45,435 bases of DNA from a virus. Shown here piece after piece: positions 18,009 through 25,550 of this stretch (the first letter of the stretch is position 1; each line of letters starts with the position of its first letter). The notes under the pieces are model-generated. The model saw nothing but the letters and a program-made list of their open reading frames with translations, did no database searches and was not told where the DNA came from. A program made the translations under genes and the position numbers. Where the stretch lies: positions 1-45,435 of IMG/VR virus record IMGVR_UViG_3300006925_000032; one strand, 5' to 3'.

Positions 18009-18148
18009 TCTTCTTCACCAACCTCATCTTTACTGTTCCTTTTTATATCAACTTCAAACGTCATTCCAAACTCAGTGAGTTTGGTTTGTCTTCGCCCATC
18101 AGTTGTCAGTCCGTATTCGTCCAGTGTTGTTTGTCTTGTCTTTTTCAT
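18005..18148 (-). CDS. Two-PIP-box microprotein (candidate PCNA ligand)
   Basis: 47 residues. QTTLDEYG (6-13) and QTKLTEFG (21-28) both fit the PCNA-interacting consensus Q-x-x-(I/L/M)-x-x-(F/Y), 15 residues apart in an otherwise basic-then-acidic peptide with no other domain. The tail is DEVGEEE. The gene has a strong site (GAGGTGACAAA) overlapping the polB stop and ends overlapping the GTG of the next gene, so it is embedded in the replication block. The same window encodes a clamp, clamp loader and PolB. A clamp tether, clamp inhibitor or recruiter is inferred. Promoter B runs through codons 32-40. Confidence 0.6.
   Translation of the reverse strand: MKKTRQTTLDEYGLTTDGRRQTKLTEFGMTFEVDIKRNSKDEVGEEE
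18031..18052 (-). promoter_or_regulatory. Archaeal promoter B, inside a coding sequence
   Basis: Minus-strand GAAGTTGATATAAAAAGGAA then CAGTA: the shared element with one change (TATAAAAA for TATATAAA). Unlike the other nine it lies within a gene, the two-PIP-box ORF. The next start (GTG at 18008) is about 35 nt from the TATA core. It would drive the nuclease-primase unit independently of polB. Confidence 0.55.
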
Positions 18149-18157
18149 TTTGTCACC

Positions 18158-20566
18158 TCAAAAATATGACTTTGGCATTGTCACTCCCGAAGCAGCATCA
18201 AGCGCCCAGTCAAGGCTCTCATAGATTCGCATGAGTTTAGATTTAACCATAACACTGAGCACTTTGTCCCAGTCTATAGAATAGTTCTTCAACTCTGCTT
18301 TATCACGGAAAGCAACAAAGTTTACCTTCGCTCGCTCTCCTTTGAGTGTGTAGTAGTCAGGGACATCATCATTGAAACCCTTGACATAAATCCATGATAC
18401 ACTGTCGCCTTTACTCCATCGCTCTTCGGCGTTAGTGGCAACGTGTTCGTTGTAGTACATAGCGGCCTTTGCAGGTGCGGGTAGGCTCTTGTAATCCCTA
18501 AAGTCCATCGTCAATCGAGACGAGCAAGCCACGTCCTCAATCGGTATCTCACCGTTCTTGACTTGGAGACTTATCTCTCTCAGTACATCTGTGACGGCTG
18601 TTTCATCAGCACCAGTGCCTATCATTTCCATAGCCACCTTTTGAATGCGCTTAGTTATACGTGAAGAACTGGAGGCTTTGATTTCATAACCAGCAATCTT
18701 CATCTCACCCTTGCTTTTCTCAGGCCACGTCTTGATACCAAAGTAGCGGTTCTTCACTGGAGCAGTAGTCCAGTAATCGAAGTAAGCCTCAAGTTCAACT
18801 TCCATTGTTGGTAACTCAAGTTTGTTCTTAGCAGTCTCAGTCAAGTGCTCAGCGAGTGATATTGCTTCGTCAAAGGGTACTTGGATAAAAGCCGAATCCG
18901 TGTGACCATAGAGTGATTTGTAACCTTGCTCCTCACTCTCAGCCAGTAGATGGTGAATACACTCACGCCCTCTGTGGGTAATAGCGGCTGCTATGTCGTT
19001 GTCTACCCACATACCTTGAAGGAACTTCATCCCAGTCATACCGTAGAGTGCATTAACGAGAACCTTCGCCGCTGTTTGCATCATGTCGTAACCGAGTTTC
19101 TCATCAGGGTCTGTAGCCTCATGCATGAGTCTCTTGTATTCAGCACGCAATTCAAGCATCTCTTCTACGATAGCAGGGAGTAGACCTTTCTTCTTCTGAC
19201 ACCAGTGTGAGCCATCGCCCAGCGTCTTGGTAGTCTCTGTAGGTTGCTCACGCTTTGTCTCGTAGGATAGATTGTCGGAGAGAATGATGTTAGGATAGAG
19301 AGAAGCGTAGTCCACAATGGCTACACCCTCATGGCGACCCGCTATAGGGTCAGGAATGTGGGCGGCAGTGAGTTGTTCACGTCGATTGTTGATAGCACTC
19401 TTGGCTTTCTTATCCGTCCTTCTACCAACAAGCCCTCTAAAGTATCGAGTGACTTTGTGTGTGCTCGCCCACGAGACACCACACAATTGCTGAGTAGCAA
19501 CGAAGAAATCAATGGCGTTGAGTTTCTTGTCAATGTCACGCAGTAACGTGGTATCGAGAAGACAATAATCTACGAACTCACTCCAGTATTCATACCAACC
19601 ATTGTGAACAGTCATACCCTCAATCTCTTCTGTCAGTTTACTACCGAGTTCAAGCAACTCCGCTATAGTATTCAACTTACGGTTAGGTAGTTGTCCACGT
19701 CCTGACTTTTGCCATAGCGATTCAAAGCCACTCCCACTCTTCCAGTGAGCCGCTGAGTCCCAGCACAGTCTACCCTTGATGGGTTGTTGAGTGTCCTTGT
19801 AACCATCTCTACCCTTGAATGGTCGAATCACTTGACCGAGTGGTGAAAGTTGGTCAGGGTCTTTCAGTCTACGCATCAGGTGCGGTAAGTCAGCCCACAT
19901 CAGAGCATGGGCTACGAGAATGTCAGGGTCACGCTTGTGTAAGAAATCAATGAAGGCTTCATGCATCTCCGCTTCGGAGGGGTGGATTTGTAGTATGTAA
20001 TCTTCATCACGCACTGTTCTGTATCTTGCGCTTTCGATGTGTATTGGATAAGGACAATTGGTTTTTTCTTCATCAGCCCATGCAAATACAACAGGCTTCT
20101 CAAGGTCACTGTCCACGATAGCCATGACGGATGTGAAGTCATCCTTGACATCCCACTCCAAATCAAAATACCACACTCGTGGCTTGAACTCAGGTAACTT
20201 CTCAGGATAGAGTTTCAGTAGCACTTGGTCAAGGTAATTCAAGTCTGCTTCATAAGTAGGCATCTCGTCTTTGATGTCCCACAAGTCAGTAGGTCTGTCT
20301 ACCTCAACTTTCATCAATGTCTTCTTGTCAATACCAGCAGCACGAATGTTCCGATGAATCCGAGCACTGGGGTATCGAGCGAGCATACGATTAAGTTTCC
20401 ACTCAGGTGTGTTTAGTGGAATCCAACAATGTGGTTTTACGTACTTCTTGTCTTCAGGCCATATGTGCTCTTCATGCAGTACACCATCCTTGTCACGAGT
20501 CCGTAAGTAGAGATTAGGCTGTCCGAAGTTGTCGGAGTCAGCAGGGTAGTACCAGTCGATAATCAT
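18158..20566 (-). CDS. polB: Family B DNA polymerase
   Basis: 802 residues. Exonuclease motifs: ExoI YFDLEWD (D135, E137), ExoII VAHALMWAD (D226 kept, the usual Asn is Ala221) and ExoIII YCLLD (Y334, D338). Polymerase motifs: A DYASLYPNI (D419), B KVLVNALYG (K501, N505, Y508) and C YGHTDS, in which the first Asp of YGDTDS is His555 while catalytic Asp557 is kept. It replicates the viral genome with its own clamp and clamp loader. The C-terminus (GVTMPKSYF) is only loosely PIP-like. It starts 5 nt after the clamp gene. Confidence 0.97.
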   Translation of the reverse strand: MIIDWYYPADSDNFGQPNLYLRTRDKDGVLHEEHIWPEDKKYVKPHCWIPLNTPEWKLNRMLARYPSARIHRNIRAAGIDKKTLMKVEVDRPTDLWDIKDEMPTYEADLNYLDQVLLKLYPEKLPEFKPRVWYFDLEWDVKDDFTSVMAIVDSDLEKPVVFAWADEEKTNCPYPIHIESARYRTVRDEDYILQIHPSEAEMHEAFIDFLHKRDPDILVAHALMWADLPHLMRRLKDPDQLSPLGQVIRPFKGRDGYKDTQQPIKGRLCWDSAAHWKSGSGFESLWQKSGRGQLPNRKLNTIAELLELGSKLTEEIEGMTVHNGWYEYWSEFVDYCLLDTTLLRDIDKKLNAIDFFVATQQLCGVSWASTHKVTRYFRGLVGRRTDKKAKSAINNRREQLTAAHIPDPIAGRHEGVAIVDYASLYPNIILSDNLSYETKREQPTETTKTLGDGSHWCQKKKGLLPAIVEEMLELRAEYKRLMHEATDPDEKLGYDMMQTAAKVLVNALYGMTGMKFLQGMWVDNDIAAAITHRGRECIHHLLAESEEQGYKSLYGHTDSAFIQVPFDEAISLAEHLTETAKNKLELPTMEVELEAYFDYWTTAPVKNRYFGIKTWPEKSKGEMKIAGYEIKASSSSRITKRIQKVAMEMIGTGADETAVTDVLREISLQVKNGEIPIEDVACSSRLTMDFRDYKSLPAPAKAAMYYNEHVATNAEERWSKGDSVSWIYVKGFNDDVPDYYTLKGERAKVNFVAFRDKAELKNYSIDWDKVLSVMVKSKLMRIYESLDWALDAASGVTMPKSYF

Positions 20567-20570
20567 TCAA

Positions 20571-21326
20571 TCACGCTCTTTGGTCTACGATAACAAGTAG
20601 GTCTTCGTCTTTTTCAAGAGCGATGATAGTCGTTTCACCCATGTGTATGGTAGCCTCACCCTTACCGAGAAGGGCTATGTTATCCATCAGCCATGAACCG
20701 AATGTAGAACTCACGCTCCCAGTAACTGGACCAGTGGAATCACGCAACTCAAGTGTAGTGAACAACTTGGTTTCATGCCTCTTGCCCGAAGATATGAGAA
20801 ACTCATTTTCACTCGCATTGGCTGTAACCTTGAAGATAGGACTGCTGTTGAGAATACCTCTCATCTTCGATACAGTAGACAACTCATCCAGTGTGATGGT
20901 TCCTGATACGTTCAGGTCACACGAGTGGAACTTTGTCCACTTACTTGTCTCGGCTTCTTCAATCAACTTCTCAAAGAGTGTAGCCTTAGCCGCACTAATG
21001 ATTGTGGAAGACGTAGGCATAGTAATCTTAGATGACCCACATGTAATGTTCAGTGTCTTTGCTGAACCTGTCTGTGAGATGTTCACCACATCATCCTTCG
21101 CTGCTTTGAGAAACTGTCGAACCTTGACCAGTTCAGTGATGTCGAGGTTACCACTTTCTCCCACAACTCCTACTACTTCTCTCGTCTTCGATAAGTAGTA
21201 CGAGATGAAAGCAACAGATGCTGTCATGTGTTTATCATCGAACTTGATACGTAAGTCTTCTGTGTTTTTACCGAACTCCGATAGGAAGTCCAACAACTGT
21301 TTTCTGTTCATGTTTACTTTTGTCAT
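20571..21326 (-). CDS. pcn: PCNA-like sliding clamp
   Basis: 251 residues, the normal size for an archaeal PCNA. The fold pattern fits: an N-terminal helix (NRKQLLDFLSEF), strands with RIKFDDKHMTASVAF, a central helix KVRQFLKAA, a second-domain helix ATLFEKLIEEAE and a closing strand DEDLLVIVDQ. Sequence identity to cellular PCNA is evidently low, so the call leans on length, pattern and position between a RecA-like ATPase and polB, with RFC upstream. It would form a ring that tethers PolB and other PIP-box proteins. GAGGTGA lies 5 nt before the ATG and is part of a potential hairpin. Confidence 0.7.
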   Translation of the reverse strand: MTKVNMNRKQLLDFLSEFGKNTEDLRIKFDDKHMTASVAFISYYLSKTREVVGVVGESGNLDITELVKVRQFLKAAKDDVVNISQTGSAKTLNITCGSSKITMPTSSTIISAAKATLFEKLIEEAETSKWTKFHSCDLNVSGTITLDELSTVSKMRGILNSSPIFKVTANASENEFLISSGKRHETKLFTTLELRDSTGPVTGSVSSTFGSWLMDNIALLGKGEATIHMGETTIIALEKDEDLLVIVDQRA

Positions 21327-21331
21327 AGTAT

Positions 21332-21438
21332 CACCTCAAGGTGGGGGAAACGGGGCGAGGTGAAGAAAGAAGTACCCCGCTTAGGCCACTCAGGTTTCGG
21401 CTCCTGAGAGGAGTTAAGTGTCCCGTTTTTTATTCCCC
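21332..21438 (-). promoter_or_regulatory. Possible structured RNA leader of the clamp gene
   Basis: The 128-nt gap upstream of the clamp gene is unusually long for this region and has pairing potential. GGGGAA and ACGGG (21422-21438) can pair with CCCGT and TTCCCC (21344-21354), with a 5-nt bulge. Inside is a perfect hairpin CTCAGG/CCTGAG (21389-21408). CACCTTGAGGTG (21332-21343) can fold over the ribosome site. No riboswitch class is recognised, and no promoter copy is present here. Confidence 0.4.
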
Positions 21439-21454
21439 AAACCCCCATGTTGAA

Positions 21455-22456
21455 TCAAAGTGTTCCGTCATAGAGTTCAGGTAGGCCATACCATTGTGGC
21501 TCTTTACCTGCCTCTGTAACGAGAGTAGTCCTCTTCTGTCCTTGTAGTCGTGCATTGGTTTTGCTCTTGTCGAACCGAACAGTGTATTCGGACTTGACCA
21601 CATCACCAGTCTCATCATCGAGAATGTCTTTGCGCTCACATATGAGAATCTGATAGACGAAGTTGTTGCTTGCCTTTTCCCAATCAGGTCGCCATGTAGA
21701 AGCGCTGTCTTCATTGTTACCCCACGAGTAGTTAGTTAATCGTAAGTGAGTCTCCCAAAAGACTCGGACACCAGCCTTGACAAGTCCACGACACAACCCA
21801 GTGAGTTGGTGGAAACGAGTCTTACGGATAGCCCAGTCCCATTGGTGACCGACCTTCTTGTTCCAGTCAGCGGCCTCGATACCATCCTTAGCGATGTTCA
21901 AGTCTACGATACGCATACAGTTTACACATACGCTGTCCCACAAATCAACACCAGTGACATGGAATCCCCATAGACGAGGGCCATCATAATCAGGATGACG
22001 TTGCTTCTGAGCGATGTCATTAGCGAATTGAGTTATGCTCATTACACGTAGATGAGTGTCAGGATAGTTGTAAGCAGTGCTATCACCTTTCATCATCACC
22101 CACGGTTCAAAAATCTTAATGTTGTCATTGTCTCTATGGAACGCTGACTTGTTAGCAGCCCCGCCACCTTCAAAGTCCATAATCCATAGTTGCATTTCCT
22201 TCTCTTGCTCTGTTCGTTCAGGCATAGCCAGCCACTTAGTAAACGCATCAGTAACGATAGCCGTCTTACCAGTGTTGTCATGTCCCGCAATACCCATGAA
22301 CAAGTGTGTCTGTGGAGCATTGTCCATCATCTGTAGTTCGTTGCGTAGAGCAGCAAAGGGGTCATCGTCTTTACGCTTAACCGCTGGAGTTTCCTCCAGC
22401 ACCTTCTCTGCCTTTGCTTCAGTTTGTGCTTCTTTTGTTTTTCCAAATCCCGCCAT
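21455..22456 (-). CDS. RecA/Sak4-like P-loop ATPase
   Basis: 333 residues. After a charged N-terminus, Walker A is GHDNTGKT (58-65), a Walker-B-like strand follows (LWIMDFEGGG, D94), and WDWAIRKTRFHQLTGL leads to a late strand VRVFWETHLRL. This is the pattern of phage Sak4/RadA-like recombinases and related single-domain RecA-fold ATPases, which promote annealing or strand exchange of single-stranded DNA. It sits between the candidate ssDNA-binding protein and the clamp gene. No N-terminal RadA helix-hairpin-helix is present, so it is not a cellular-type RadA. Confidence 0.6.
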   Translation of the reverse strand: MAGFGKTKEAQTEAKAEKVLEETPAVKRKDDDPFAALRNELQMMDNAPQTHLFMGIAGHDNTGKTAIVTDAFTKWLAMPERTEQEKEMQLWIMDFEGGGAANKSAFHRDNDNIKIFEPWVMMKGDSTAYNYPDTHLRVMSITQFANDIAQKQRHPDYDGPRLWGFHVTGVDLWDSVCVNCMRIVDLNIAKDGIEAADWNKKVGHQWDWAIRKTRFHQLTGLCRGLVKAGVRVFWETHLRLTNYSWGNNEDSASTWRPDWEKASNNFVYQILICERKDILDDETGDVVKSEYTVRFDKSKTNARLQGQKRTTLVTEAGKEPQWYGLPELYDGTL

Positions 22457-22467
22457 TGTAAATCACC

Positions 22468-23808
22468 TCAGTTAAATTGACCCTTGCCTGTATCTCCACC
22501 AGTCTGTCGTTGTCGAATACGTCGAGCATCAGCAAAGACACCCATCACCTTGAGGCTTGGGATGTCCTTACCGTCTTTACGCTTGACCGCAATACGACCA
22601 CACACCAACACTGTAGAGCGTTCTGCGTAGGGAATAGTCTCGTCATCTGTTCGTGCAACGAATGGATTAACCAAGTCGTTACAAGCACTACCGACCCAGC
22701 ACATAACATCAGCAGCATCTGTGCTACCATGTTGGCTTTGAAGAGCAGTAGAAGTAAGTGTGAGTGAATAACCTCGTCCGTCTTCATCGTACTGATTGTC
22801 ACGAGGCTCAGTGGACATACGGTTCACTGTTCCCTTAGTGAAGACTATTGGGCCACTGCGACCTTGTTCACCATTGATTGTGAAGGTACGGCTACCTGAC
22901 TCAAAGGCATCAACCAACTCATCGAGTGGGACGTAGTGAGGGTGGAGGTCGTTATCAGTCCAAAACTTGAACGGCTTGAGTAAGCCCTTCATACCATCAT
23001 TAACAAAAGCATCAGTGTATTCGATACTCTTGGATATTCCCATGCTGGTAGACAAGACATCCTTGAATCCTTCAGCGGCTTTCTCGCTCGGTGGTCGTGC
23101 CATGATACGACATGGTTCACCAATGAGAATCTCAGCGTCAGCGTCCTCGCCTTGCATGTCCAAACGCCATAGTTGAATAGCACCATCGTTGGTGAACTCA
23201 TCTTCAGAAGCGCCTAAGAAGTGGTAGTTACGACCATTCATCGACATGGCTTTTGGTCGGCCACTCTTAGCGAGCAAACAAATGCGCTCACCGTCAGCGA
23301 TGAAAGAGTTATCAGGGATTTCATCTACAGGCATCTCTGTAAGAGAAGAGCCTTTGTTTGTAGATAGTGACCATAGGCCGTCTGTCTTGTGGTAATGTCC
23401 TACCATTCCACTACCGATAGCGGAGTTGGGGTCAAGTGTGAAGTCACGTTTGGCACGAGCAACGAGGTTGCTTCGACGGTCACGTCGCTTGTCATCGACA
23501 CCGACAAAGCATCCAACGAATGGAACAGAGCCAGCCATAGGTGCTCCGCCACTACCAATGTTCCGTGTCTCAATGAACATCTGTTCAGCCCAGTCAATGA
23601 GTAAGTCCTCATCTTCTTGGCTTGGGTCAGTACACCCATGCTCCTTGTTAATTTGTGCAAGGAAGTCAGTGACTACCTTTTGGATGTCTTGTTTGGTACG
23701 AGTAGCATATTGCTCCAGTCGCTCCAGCACACCTTCGGGTAGGCTACTGCTTACCGCTACAGTGTGGTCGTCTTCATTTTGTCCGTTATCTTCATATTCG
23801 TCTGTCAT
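22468..23808 (-). CDS. Candidate ssDNA-binding (RPA/OB-fold-like) protein
   Basis: 446 residues from the ATG at 23808, chosen for GGAGGTATTATC just upstream; the longer frame is not needed. The acidic N-terminus is followed by a ribbon-helix-helix-like stretch (SLPEGVLERLEQYATRTKQD), then beta-rich segments such as VGCFVGVDDKRRDRRS and a late VLVCGRIAVKRKDGKDI with a basic end (DARRIRQRQ) that look like OB strands. Its place between the clamp loader and a Sak4-like ATPase favours an SSB/RPA role. No family motif proves it. It overlaps the RFC stop (ATGA). Confidence 0.45.
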   Translation of the reverse strand: MTDEYEDNGQNEDDHTVAVSSSLPEGVLERLEQYATRTKQDIQKVVTDFLAQINKEHGCTDPSQEDEDLLIDWAEQMFIETRNIGSGGAPMAGSVPFVGCFVGVDDKRRDRRSNLVARAKRDFTLDPNSAIGSGMVGHYHKTDGLWSLSTNKGSSLTEMPVDEIPDNSFIADGERICLLAKSGRPKAMSMNGRNYHFLGASEDEFTNDGAIQLWRLDMQGEDADAEILIGEPCRIMARPPSEKAAEGFKDVLSTSMGISKSIEYTDAFVNDGMKGLLKPFKFWTDNDLHPHYVPLDELVDAFESGSRTFTINGEQGRSGPIVFTKGTVNRMSTEPRDNQYDEDGRGYSLTLTSTALQSQHGSTDAADVMCWVGSACNDLVNPFVARTDDETIPYAERSTVLVCGRIAVKRKDGKDIPSLKVMGVFADARRIRQRQTGGDTGKGQFN

Positions 23809-24755
23809 GATAATACCTCCTTTCGTAGTCGTGCCACAAGGCAATCAACAAAGGAATATGAACCGATAGGCCATTCATACATGTGGGGAATCATCTCTCC
23901 CAGCACACCCATGACTGTCCATGTGTTGTCTTCATCCATCTCAAAGAACTCGGTTAGGTTCTCATGGAATGTTCGCATGACGAAGGTAAGTGAAAGCCCT
24001 CTGTCAAACATGGTATAGAGTTGCTTACGCATGTCGCCGTAGTCACCACTGATAGCAGCAAGTGCGGCCTGTGATGGGTTGCCCCCATCGGATAGTCTCT
24101 TCTGTAGAGAAGTAAGGGGAGCGTCACCTTGACTCGCCATGATAGCGATAGCCATACGCATATCACCACCAGTGAACTTCATGAGTCGCATGAATGTGTT
24201 ACTCCAAGCGCTGAGTGTATCATCACCCATGTTGGATAAGTGTCCTTTGAATAAATCAACAAGCCTCTTAGCCCCATCTTCAGGACTGATAGGCTTGAAC
24301 TCATACACAAGACACCTGCTTCGGATAGCAGGTTTGATTTTGCTAATCTCGTTGCATGTAAAGATGTAGAAAACATTGTCAGCATACTCTTCCATGATGC
24401 CCCTTAGAGCATCTTGAGCAGCAGGGGTGAGGCCGTCAGCCTCGTCTACGATGATGCCTCTCCTGTCAGTGCCTACAGCCTTGACCGCACTCATCTGTTT
24501 GAGTTGGTTACGAATGTAGTCAAGCCCTCTGTCATCTGAGGCATTGACAATGATGTAGTTCATGGGGTCAAAGTAGTCACCCATCTTCTCACGGAGCATG
24601 ACCTTCGCCGCAGTGGACTTACCAGTGCCTTGCATACCGTGGAGGAGAACAGCACGAGGCCACTTACCACCATTCCGCCAACCCATAGCGTCGGAGACAA
24701 AGGCAGTCTGACCTGCTATGTCCTCCAAGGTCTGTGGTTCTGTGCTGTTCTCCAT
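23805..24755 (-). CDS. rfcS: Clamp loader, RFC small subunit-like
   Basis: 316 residues from MENSTEP (ATG at 24755); an ATG nine bases upstream is possible but lies too close to the TATA element. Walker A is GMQGTGKS (40-47), Walker B IIVDEAD (104-107), followed by an SRC arginine-finger motif (146-148) and the C-terminal collar helices. This AAA+ protein loads the PCNA-like clamp on primed DNA. Only one RFC gene is visible, so it either forms a homo-oligomer or uses a host large subunit. It is the first gene of the replication unit, with promoter C about 22 nt before the start. Confidence 0.95.
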   Translation of the reverse strand: MENSTEPQTLEDIAGQTAFVSDAMGWRNGGKWPRAVLLHGMQGTGKSTAAKVMLREKMGDYFDPMNYIIVNASDDRGLDYIRNQLKQMSAVKAVGTDRRGIIVDEADGLTPAAQDALRGIMEEYADNVFYIFTCNEISKIKPAIRSRCLVYEFKPISPEDGAKRLVDLFKGHLSNMGDDTLSAWSNTFMRLMKFTGGDMRMAIAIMASQGDAPLTSLQKRLSDGGNPSQAALAAISGDYGDMRKQLYTMFDRGLSLTFVMRTFHENLTEFFEMDEDNTWTVMGVLGEMIPHMYEWPIGSYSFVDCLVARLRKEVLS

Positions 24756-24766
24756 AAATATCATCC

Positions 24767-24788
24767 TACTGTTCCTTTATATATCAAC
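24767..24788 (-). promoter_or_regulatory. Archaeal promoter C
   Basis: Minus-strand GAAGTTGATATATAAAGGAA then CAGTA. The MENSTEP start of the clamp loader is 22 nt from the core, a leaderless-like arrangement identical in spacing to promoters A and E. It should drive RFC, SSB-like, Sak4-like, PCNA, PolB and the PIP-box microprotein. Confidence 0.75.
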
Positions 24789-24795
24789 TTCAGAA

Positions 24796-25236
24796 TTAGT
24801 CCTCTTCAAGAGATAGTTGTTCGTACTCATCATCGTATGCCTTAGCCCACGAGAGAAACATCTCATAGTCATTAGGCGGGGGATTGTCATACACGAATGT
24901 CCACATGTGGTAGCCTATGTTATCAGCGAAGGCATTGAGAATAGGGTATTCTTTATTGAGAGTCTGTAGGAGAAGGTGTAGTCTCTTCTGTGCTCTGTTG
25001 GATGTGAACCCCTGCATGTCAAACTCATGAGCAAGAAAATCACCTATGTCTAACACCTGTTCAACATAGGGAATGATGTGTAATGGTAGAGGGTCACGCC
25101 ATACAACAGAGCGCCTAACCCTGTAACCCACCTTTGCTTGTGAGTCTTTACTTACATAGGTATTGAACTTGAGTTGGCCGAGCATGTAGCCTAAGCCAAT
25201 ACCGAATCCTGTCTTGTCATTTGTTTGCATCGTCAT
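24796..25236 (-). CDS. Hypothetical protein
   Basis: 146 residues starting MTMQTNDKTGFGIGLGYM; it overlaps the previous stop at TAATG and has GAGGTTGGAA upstream. It has a Gly-rich start, a basic strand (AKVGYRVRRSVVW), helices (IIPYVEQVLDIGDFLAHEF and AQKRLHLLLQTLNKEY) and an acidic end (EQLSLEED). The start and spacing faintly recall LAGLIDADG-type folds, but the key acidic motif is absent. Last gene of the promoter D unit. Confidence 0.6.
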   Translation of the reverse strand: MTMQTNDKTGFGIGLGYMLGQLKFNTYVSKDSQAKVGYRVRRSVVWRDPLPLHIIPYVEQVLDIGDFLAHEFDMQGFTSNRAQKRLHLLLQTLNKEYPILNAFADNIGYHMWTFVYDNPPPNDYEMFLSWAKAYDDEYEQLSLEED

Positions 25237-25550
25237 TATTCCAACCTCACATACAAGATGTAACCATACTTACTCGGAATGATACGAGCCTTTCGGCCTT
25301 CATACCGATGAGCCTTTGCATAGTATTCTGCTCCGTCTTTCGTTGAATGCACATCATCAATAAGATACAAGCGACCATTGAAGGTGCGATTTGATGACAC
25401 CTTAGCCATCAAATCCCTGTTCTTGTAAGTATACATTTTACCGAATATAGTTCTACCATCATCAGTTAATGCCAGTTTACGCCCTCCTCGTATCAAGTCA
25501 AGTGTCCAACGCCTTCGCAAGCCCTTGTGTGTTCTGACAAATTTACTCAT
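25236..25550 (-). CDS. Hypothetical basic protein
   Basis: 104 residues, strongly basic (THKGLRRRWTLDLIRGGRK at the start, RYEGRKARIIPSKYGYIL at the end), mostly predicted strands. The ATG overlaps the stop of the ligase-like gene (ATGA), and it overlaps the next gene by one base. A nucleic-acid-binding role is plausible from charge alone. No family was recognised. Confidence 0.55.
   Translation of the reverse strand: MSKFVRTHKGLRRRWTLDLIRGGRKLALTDDGRTIFGKMYTYKNRDLMAKVSSNRTFNGRLYLIDDVHSTKDGAEYYAKAHRYEGRKARIIPSKYGYILYVRLE

Noticed and set aside
20623-21198. 191-residue + strand ORF opposite the clamp gene
   Set aside because: Shadow of the clamp gene on the other strand: no ribosome site and wrong strand for the region.
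21349-21430. tRNA-like T-arm (GGTTTCGGCTCC) in the gap upstream of the clamp gene
   Set aside because: The loop is eight bases instead of seven, and no acceptor stem, D-arm or anticodon arm can be built around it.
21430-21714. Separate 94-residue ORF at the end of the RecA-like gene
   Set aside because: Different frame inside the longer, motif-bearing RecA-like gene; no independent start signal.
24796-25236. LAGLIDADG homing endonuclease
   Set aside because: Spacing is only faintly similar, and the acidic LAGLIDADG motif is absent.
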